A stretch of DNA of 64,000 nt from Triglochin maritima (taxonomy: Eukaryota > Streptophyta > Magnoliopsida > Alismatales > Juncaginaceae), in contig OY821784.1 of the NCBI GenBank assembly GCA_963682175.1, positions 27,447,621 through 27,511,620 of the forward strand. The letters are read 5' to 3'. Positions within the stretch are counted from its first letter, which is position 1; each line of letters opens with the position of its first letter. Positions 57,271 through 64,000 of the stretch are shown piece after piece. The position numbers and the translations under genes were made by a program. The notes under the pieces were generated by a model. The model searched no databases. It saw nothing but the letters and a program-made list of their open reading frames with translations, and was not told the origin of the DNA.

Positions 57271-58917
57271 ATGGCTAGTACATCTAATCACGTAAAGGGA
57301 TTATGCACAACTCGACCTCCGTTGCTATAAGGGTCTAGCTATGATTATTGGAAGAATAGGATGAAGATTTTCCTAATTTCTAATGACCTCAAGTATTGGA
57401 TGTTTCTCCAAAATCCATACACACCCCCAAATGAAGATGAATTAGATTCACTTACAAGACCCAAAATGAAAGAAATCGAAATGAATTCGAAAATCATGAA
57501 CATCTTGTATTGTGGCCTTAATGAGGGTGAATATAATAGGATTAGAGGTTGTGTTAGTGCATATGAGATTTGGCATAGACTACAAATGCATCATGAAGGG
57601 GATAGCAAAACTAAGGAAACCCGCATTAGTCTCCTCATGCATAAATATGAGATTGTTTCTATGCAAATCGGTGAAAACATAAGCGAAATGAACACTCGCT
57701 TCACCGATATCACTAACTCTCTTTTGGTTCTTGGAAGAAAAATCAATGAAGGAGAGATGACAAGGAAGTTCCTCCGGTCACTTAGCATCGATTGGGAAGA
57801 CAAAGTCGTCGCAATTGAAGAGGCGCATGATCTTTCTAAATTAAAGATGGAGGAACTCGTTGGAAATCTCATGGCGTATGAACTCCAAATCAACCATCGA
57901 AAGGAGAAGGAAGCCTCCAAGAATAAACACACATTGGGATTACATGCAAACATTGACCAACCAAGGAAGAGTGTAGAAGATGAGGATATTGAAGTCCTAG
58001 CAAAAGACTTCTTCAAATACCTCAAGAAGGATAAAGAAGAAACGAATGAAAGAAGAGGTAGAAGGAGTGAAAAGAGAGAAAAGAAGGAGAAGGAAGAAAG
58101 TGGAAATGAGAGAAAAGAGAAGGAGAAGAAAAATGAGAGGAGGGAGAGAAGGAAAGAAAAGGAGAAAAGTAAGAGAAAAGAGAAGAGGTTGGAAGCTCAC
58201 AAGGCTACATGGGACGATTCATCGTCTTCATCGTCATCCAAATCGATCACACCTTCATCAACAAAAGAATATGCACACATGTGATACATGGCCATTCAAG
58301 AAGAAGGAAGTGAGGTAGAATCTAACTCTTGCTCTAGTAATTCATGCTCAACTAAGTCATATTATAGTGATAGCTCACATTCTAGTGTTAATGAAGAAAC
58401 TTATACTCATGATGAGCTTCAAAATGCATTTCATGACTTAGTTAAACAATATGAGATCATTTGTGATAAAAACAAAAGTGCTAGAAAGTTAATCAAAGAT
58501 CTCCAAAGCCAAATTGAAACATGCATGAATGCGAAGAATGAGGCGATTGCTAAATTTGAAAAGAATGCATCAAATATTGATAAATTAAGAGCAACACCCA
58601 TAGATTGTGATCAACTAAATCTTCAAGCTTGTAATTTGCAATTAAGAAAAGATTTAGAAAGATTCACAAATGAAACTCATATGCTCAACATGTTATTAGG
58701 TAGTCAAAGACAATCCTTGCAAAAACATGGTTTAGGTTACAATTCAAAATTGAAAAACCATGTATCTCACACTACACTAAATGGCAAGCATATGTTCATT
58801 AACCATAGTTCCTCAAGTGTGTGGGCTCCTAAAACCAAAATGGTTTGGGTTCCCAAAACTAACATTCAAGGACCCAAAGTTGTTTGGGTACCTAAATCTA
58901 CACTTGTAGGAGCTTGA
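57271..58917 (+). pseudogene. copia gag, two in-frame stops
   Basis: Start ATG at 57271 (MASTSNH, then the usual TTRPP and YDYWKNRMKIFL). One frame runs to 58915, broken by TAA at 57328 and TGA at 58282, where relatives would have Cys. It holds the UBN2-type gag domain (SAYEIWHRLQMHHEGDSKTK, ISEMNTRFTDITNSL, KFLRSLSIDWEDKV, LSKLKMEELVGNLMAYEL), then a Lys/Arg/Glu-rich run (58040-58195) where a CCHC zinc knuckle is expected, then KATWDDSSSSS, a coiled region and the C-terminal WVPK repeats. No zinc knuckle was found. About 549 codons in all. It would package element RNA if the stops were absent or read through. Confidence 0.85.
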
Positions 58918-59554
58918 GGAGGAGATTGGTGGTGACCAGGTGAGCCAAAGCGTCAAATTCAAATCCGGTTGCATCACCAAATGAGATTGGAATCAATTCA
59001 AGCTTCAAGTTGGTATAATCTCCTATCCTCTAAAATTTTCAATCAAATTGGTTCTAATCTAGGTTGTAATATGCTTAATTGTCATATCATTTAGAGTTTA
59101 ATTCATTGCAAATCATTATACCCTATTCATTAGAAATCATTTATCACATCCATTGATTATAAATGTCAAATTTTAAATGGATGTTAGAATAATGCCTAAG
59201 TTGAAACTTAAATGGAATTAACTTGAATCATATTCATAGTTTTCATCTAGCCTTATTGATAGGGGGAGCTTAAATGTTATATCTTTTATTAGTGTAATGA
59301 AGTGCAAAATTAAGGGGGAGCAACTTCATTACAAGACATCCAAATTCTATGCTTAAAGTCATACATTATTTTGTTTTTGATGGATGTCAAAGGGGGAGAG
59401 ATAGTTAAGGGGGTAACTTGGAATTTGGCATAAAATTGAACAAAAACTATGCACATCCATAGGGGGAGCATTAATATGCATAGTTTACATACACAAATTC
59501 CATGTCTTAAGATAGAGTTAAGATATAGGTTGCCATCATCAAAAAAGGGGAGAT
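58918..59554 (+). mobile_element. non-coding 3' internal region of the copia element
   Basis: Several 'gggggag' tracts (59261, 59311, 59392, 59461) precede the purine tract at 59541-59553. No frame seen. Confidence 0.6.
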
Positions 59555-61037
59555 TGTTGGCTTTTTGGCCTTAATCTATGTTTTGATGATTTAATTAACC
59601 TAATCTTAATTATGATCATGTAGAGTAGCACACATATTACATTGTATATATATTGCTTTGTGCTAACCTCTACAGGTGATCAAGACTCAAGGAAGAAAGG
59701 AAATCAAGTCAAGACATGTAATGTGAAGCTCATTTGAAGACATGTATTTTTGTATTTCTTTGAGTCTTTAGGAACTTGTGTATTTTGAGCATACTTGAGA
59801 TAAAATCAACTTAAACACACACTAGGTTCCCTATAGAAGTCACACACAAAAATTCACATTATTTGGACTTCCATAGATCACCCAAACTTAGACCGGAAAA
59901 CACCAAACCTGAACTTTAGCTTCTGAACCAAAACGGTCGACCGCAACATGCCGTTCGGTCGACCGGTTGATCAAGTAATCCAGTTTGTGTTTCCCTGTAC
60001 AGTTTCGGTCGACCGCACCATCTCTTTCGGTCGACCGTTTGAACTTAATTTTCCCGACCGTTACTTTTGTCGTATATACCCAACGGTTGTATTCGTATTA
60101 AACCAATTATACCCCAAATATATTTCATGTATCGGTCGACCGAGGACCACGATCGGTCGACCGTTTGTCCATCTCTTGACAAACCCAAATCTCCTGTTGA
60201 AAAACGGTCGACCGCTAGACCTGTTTCGGTCGACCTAATATCTATTTGTTTGTCAACCCCAAAGTGCCTGGTACAAATCGGTCGACCGTTTTCCCTTAGG
60301 TGTTCGACCGATAACTTAAGTGTACCTAAGTCGTAGCATTGGGCGGTCGACCGTTGCTTAACCGGTCGACCGAACTTAGTGCAAAACTGCCTAACGGTCG
60401 ACCTTTCATCCTGATCTGGTCGACCGATTTTAGCTAGAATTGGGTCCTGCAGATTCTGTTTTGTGTAATCACACATCAACTCTTACCCAATCAATCCCAA
60501 CGGCTCTATTCTCTCTAATGCTTATAAATAGAGTTGTAAAACACATTTTAACACAACTCTCCCACTACAAACTTGTCCCAAACTTTAGAGAGAATCCCAA
60601 ACACTCCAAACCTCAATTTTCACACTTTAGTGATCAATTCCTTAATCCTACTCAAGTGTGCTCAAGTTTAGAGAGTGTTGTTCCACTCAACCTTTGTTCA
60701 AGAAGGAAGGACTTCGGTGAAAGCCCGAAGTGTTCCTCTCGGATTGTGAGAGAAGAAAGTCAAGTTCGCGAGGTTGTTCGCGGAGCTTGTTTTGTAAAAG
60801 GCGTTCTCTCCCCGCCCGGAACGGGGAGTGGATAGTGAAGACGCGAGCGGAGCTTGCAAGAGAGGACGTAGGCGGTGGCCGAACCTCTGTAAAAACCCCC
60901 GGTGTCCATTGTGGTTTGCTTATTTCTTACTTGCTCATTTTGTTGTTTAAATTCCGCTGCATATAACTCTATCGATAAAACGAGTAGGTGATTAGCGTAA
61001 AAGTGATTAGTGGACCCATAACCCACACGTTCCAACA
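59555..61037 (+). repeat. 3' LTR of the copia element
   Basis: 1483 bp. TATAAATA at 60523-60530. Palindrome array at 59935-60426 (about ten exact copies plus three degenerate). Confidence 0.92.
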
Positions 61038-61699
61038 AAAAATTGAAGAAAAAAATCAAGGAGATGATAGCGTGCTTCAAGAATGTGGATTTGTCGTTGA
61101 ATTTGTCAGAAGGTGTAAACTCCCAACAAGTTCGTCAAGAATCCGAGGAAAATCTTCCATATATAGGAGTGGTGCTAGATGAAGAAGACAATTTCATTTT
61201 CACATGTGTGTTTGCTTACGATGGATGAATTCTAACTCAAGAGTCACGCGAGACAACTTTCTTTCAAGGTGAAGGTTCATCATTTCAAATCGGTGAAGTC
61301 GAAAGCGATGATGACGGTAGGATTGATGAAGATGAAGATGGTAGGATTACTCAGGTGTACCACCAATGACCTTCGAAGGTCCAACGACGAGTTAGGTAGA
61401 CCAAAACACCGACTTAAGTATTTTCTCCACCTTAATTGTAATAAAATTCTTATCTTAAGAACAATTTGGTTTTTCATATTAAACGTGGACTAATTTAATG
61501 TTAAACACGTGTTTTCGAACCAATTATAATGTGTGTTGTGTGATTGTTGTTGTATGAGATGGTATGAGGTTTTTTCCACAGATGTAGAAGACTTGAGTTT
61601 AAAATCTGAGAGAATGCGAAAACAAACAAATCCAATTTGATGTCTTCTACTAAAACGACACCAGCAGTGCACGCTGATGCTATTTTCACTTAATGAAAA

Positions 61700-61870
61700 C
61701 AGTGCACATGTGATGTCATTTTCTTTAACATAAAACAACATCACATATGACAGTGCACATGTGATGTCATTTTCTTTAACATAAAACAACATCACATATG
61801 TCGTTTTCAGTCCAGGTGAAAACGACATATGTGAGGTTGTTTTATGTTAATGAAAATGACATCACATGTG
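61700..61870. repeat. tandem duplication and hairpin in the right TIR region
   Basis: A 51-bp unit (cagtgcacatgtgatgtcat...) is repeated at 61700-61750 and 61751-61801. The second unit is the left arm of an imperfect palindrome whose right arm reaches about 61868, centred on 'tcagtccaggtgaa'. Confidence 0.8.
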
Positions 61871-61959
61871 TTCTTTTTGTCCATCATTTTTTGCCAAATA
61901 AGTTTCCAACATTTATATTCTTCAATTTTTTTGGGTGATTATTTCAAAAACCCATATTT

Positions 61960-62867
61960 ATATAGCAATATGTGTGTCTAACACGATGATATATGAATTA
62001 TGATAAAAAATTAGAAAATAATTATTTTTGTCACCGCACGGATCGTGTGGCCGACTCTCCGAAAAAATAATTTTTTAATCCTACGATCTCTCACGAGAGT
62101 GGGATGACACCCATTGTGGGTGCTCTTACTTCTTTACACTTTTATCGGTTTATTTACATTCCTGTGATTATTTACTTTATTCAATTTCCACTTTCTTTAC
62201 TCTTTCCTTTTCTTTGTTAACACTTCACATTTTATTTAACACTACATTCCTCTCATTTTCACTTTCTTCCTCAATTTTTTTAATGATTCACTTTCTTTAC
62301 CTTTGACGATTTCTTTGTTAACATATTTGTTATTTTCAATTCATTTATATTTTCTATTCATTTATATTTTCTTATTTGTCTACTTTTCGTAACACAAGTC
62401 TCAGTAGCAGTTTGTTGTTGACCCCCTTTTTCTCGAATTTGTGAAACAACTGACCTCCTACCAATCAGACTTGTAATTGTCGGGTAAGCACTGAATCCGC
62501 CTCTCAACAAAATTTGAACAGACCAAGTGGACTGATTCAACGATCATCGTCTTATGGGTCTTCTTCCTTCCGCTGTTGTGAAGCATTCCAATCCCTATCT
62601 AGGCCCAATGGGTCTAAACAATCTCCTTGGTAAGGCTCTTCTCAGTTAACAACACTAGACCGCCCCTCCAACACCCACTTCCAAATCTTCATCCCATTGC
62701 CACTGCCTCCGCAATCTTCATAACTCCACCTAGTTCCCCTGCTCACAACCCACACCAAGGCCTCCTGCTTATTCTATCTGCAAGCCATCTCCAGCCTCAC
62801 TACCCTTTCTCCAACCACCAACCTCATCCTCAACCACCACACCACCCACTACTATGGTTGTAGCTAG
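61960..62867. other. low-complexity intergenic region
   Basis: Pyrimidine- and AT-rich. 62090-62130 has a short 'acccattgtgggtgctc' motif as found at some MITE ends, without a partner. The Pro-rich 78-codon frame at 62627 is not supported as a gene. Confidence 0.4.
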
Positions 62868-63200
62868 GGTGGGTATTACCTGTTTACCTGTCCCATTTAA
62901 CTCGCGACTATGGTTATAGGTACCCATTTAACAAATTACACATGCTTATTCATATCCACCTTACCCAATTAATAAATGGCGGGTACAAGTATGACTCTAT
63001 CCATACCCATTTACCCATTTACCAATTGAATATTTTAATTATGTTAATAAATATTAATTTTTAATACAATTATACCTTAATCCTTGACATAATATAAATA
63101 TATAACAATAACATGTAACATTTAATGGTAGTTTTCATACGTTCACCATCAACGGTAGTACTTATCCGCTCACTCCCACTGTTATCATGGATATTACCTG
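62868..63200. repeat. fragment of the intron-1 hAT-like repeat
   Basis: 'gggtgggtattacc', 'aataaatggcgggta', 'atgactctatccataccc' match 35595-35800. The downstream end is unclear. Confidence 0.55.
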
Positions 63201-63239
63201 GTTACCCTTTTTGGATTGTAAGGTCACCAATGCCGCACA

Positions 63240-64000
63240 TTGAACTTCTATCGTTCAGTGATGGGTAGAGGGAACCTGGTAAATCCTCATGGGAGTTTGA
63301 GTAACTCCCATCTGTTTAAGAATGTGCATGTGGCTGCTCTATGGGTTAGTAAAAACATCATGGGTTTGCGACACCATTCCACATTCTCCGCTGCTTGTCT
63401 AGATTGGGTCTATGTCCTAATGGACAGAGCTCTTCAGCACACTGCAAAAAGGTGCACGAGAAGGCAGACAACCTTTACCCCTTCTTGTCACTCGTATTTG
63501 CAGTCATTTTGAGCCCTAGTACACTCAAAATCTCATCGACTTAGAAGGGGTTGCCATTGACATCGAGCAGAACACACCCTGACAGGATCAAGACAATGAC
63601 GAGGATGGTCGTGCTCATTCTTCTGATGGGCCTGTAGACTTGGAGACACTTTTCGGCTACGACTTTGACAAATTGTCACTATCTGAGAAAAATATAGTGC
63701 TTTCACAACAAAACCGTAAGATCTACAAGTTACTCAAGAATCTGAAGCCAAAGGGTTCTTCCTCGCAAGGGGTGTCCTTCTCTCGGCGCCGACGAAGGTG
63801 ACATGTGTTGGTTAGGCCATGCATTTTATTCCTTTTATACGTTGTGGAAAATGTATAACCAAAGTGTGTTGGGGGGGGTTATCGTGTGTATATAGTCGAG
63901 TATTTTCTTTTATTTTTCTTTTGTTTGCTTTTGTTTGCATTGTTAGGGTCATGATAGTGTACTTCAATTTACATTGATATATCTGTTATACCATAATCCT
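63240..64000 (+). mobile_element. gypsy internal fragment, plus orientation
   Basis: The right part (63880-64000) is the reverse complement of sequence at 49150-49270 and 5640-5760 ('tgttagggtcatgatag', 'tagtcgag'). Upstream, a plus frame gives DLETLFGYDFDKLSLSEKNI and a QQNRKIYKLLKNLKPKG segment ending in an Arg run at 63799; I cannot assign it to a named domain. The 90-codon frame at 63240-63512 may be a further degenerate piece. Confidence 0.45.

Larger units (their letters stand above)
55719..61037 (+). mobile_element. gag-only Ty1/copia element, TSD AAAAA
   Basis: LTRs 55719-57218 (1500 bp) and 59555-61037 (1483 bp) start TGTTGG and end CCAACA. TSD AAAAA is at 55714-55718 and 61038-61042. 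Primer-binding site TGGTATCAGAGC (initiator tRNA-Met) is at 57221-57232; purine tract AAAAAAGGGGAGAT precedes the 3' LTR. The 2.3 kb interior encodes only gag; protease, integrase and RT are absent. The gag type (LDSGC-proximal WVPK repeats, KATWDD) recalls the SIRE/Maximus lineage. Confidence 0.93.
52889..61230 (+). pseudogene. plant mobile domain (PMD, MAIN-like) pseudogene
   Basis: An acceptor-like 'attttttttcag' precedes 52889. Plus-strand pieces then give LLEIAEFDMVSLLHRLQLN, a region corresponding to WRPESHTFDFRHREMTI, LQDVVILGDLRIDSLAV, EEEVTNAVKGEYVSLQWLQ, DFILFQLGSAIVGDKSGNKV, NYNWGAISLVVLYNYLD and LLQIWCWEYLKVVRP (to 53574). The frame resumes after the solo LTR at 54982 (FKEYEYATSRTSFT, CKEGHDIW, AAMHVSNMV, QFGLQQHIPDV) and, after the copia insertion, at 61043 in an acidic coiled tail. 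These are PMD hallmarks, known from Arabidopsis MAIN/MAIL1 and from transposons. Stops occur throughout. A first exon before the gypsy insertion was not found. Confidence 0.75.
45800..61960 (+). mobile_element. PMD-carrying DNA transposon with long TIRs, split by three insertions
   Basis: The left block 45805-45990 and the inverse of the right block 61700-61955 align: 'aaataatyac', 'gaaacttwtttggcaaaa', 'tgtgatgtcattt.cattaac.taaaac.ac' in the same order and spacing. Between them is a PMD pseudogene on the plus strand. Removing the gypsy element 46477-52800, the solo LTR 53580-54976 and the copia element 55719-61037 leaves about 3.1 kb. Long degenerate TIRs and a PMD gene suggest a Mutator-like element, but TSDs could not be fixed and no transposase is present. 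Confidence 0.55.

Noticed and set aside
56097..60426. CRISPR-like array of regularly repeated palindromes
   Set aside because: The repeats are only 10 bp, spacing is irregular, the sequence is part of a plant LTR, and no cas genes exist.
62627..62863. Pro/His-rich 78-codon frame
   Set aside because: Low-complexity C-rich sequence with no conserved feature; it starts from a non-ATG codon.

Overview
This window looks like a repeat-rich plant nuclear genome, most likely a eudicot. It is AT-rich, carries nested LTR retrotransposons and DNA transposons with clean target-site duplications (TSDs), and has one intron-rich receptor-like kinase gene. No bacterial, organellar or CRISPR signal was seen. 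I ran no alignments; everything here was read by eye.

Layout. 1-10913 is a mosaic of Ty3/gypsy pieces (3' internal regions, LTRs, gag-protease relics), including a clean solo LTR at 1534-3081. 10914-12600 is a broken chromovirus-type pol, and 12640-13960 is a degenerate Ty1/copia piece. 14110-23266 is a PIF/Harbinger DNA transposon (TSD TTA) split by a 7.4 kb gypsy element at 15676-23115 (TSD GTGGG) that keeps gag and protease but no reverse transcriptase. 23270-29720 is AT-rich intergenic DNA with small hAT/MITE-type elements and a possible gene relic. 29730-32512 is a Mutator-like element (TSD GTAGTCTCC) with a dead FAR1-type transposase and large GC-rich palindromes.

The only convincing intact host gene is a seven-coding-exon kinase of 423 aa (CDS 34193-44107, + strand) of the calcium/calmodulin-regulated CRLK family. 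A pyrimidine-rich 5' UTR exon ends at 32789, close to the Mutator-like element. Introns 1 and 2 are swollen by small transposons and tandem repeats.

45800-61960 appears to be one DNA transposon with long degenerate terminal inverted repeats carrying a plant mobile domain (PMD, MAIN-like) pseudogene. Three later insertions split it: a gypsy element (46477-52800, TSD CATTG), a solo gypsy LTR (53580-54976, TSD ACCAT) and a gag-only copia element (55719-61037, TSD AAAAA). The end of the window holds low-complexity DNA, a hAT-like repeat and another gypsy fragment.

The most notable signals are structural and belong to the related non-autonomous gypsy elements. An inverted repeat sits 118-119 nt upstream of the TATA box in every LTR checked, and a related one starts exactly 156 nt into the internal region. 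A hairpin whose loop is always GCAA or GCGA (GNRA) lies shortly before the 3' LTR. Separately, the copia LTRs carry an array of about a dozen CGGTCGACCG palindromes upstream of their TATA box.
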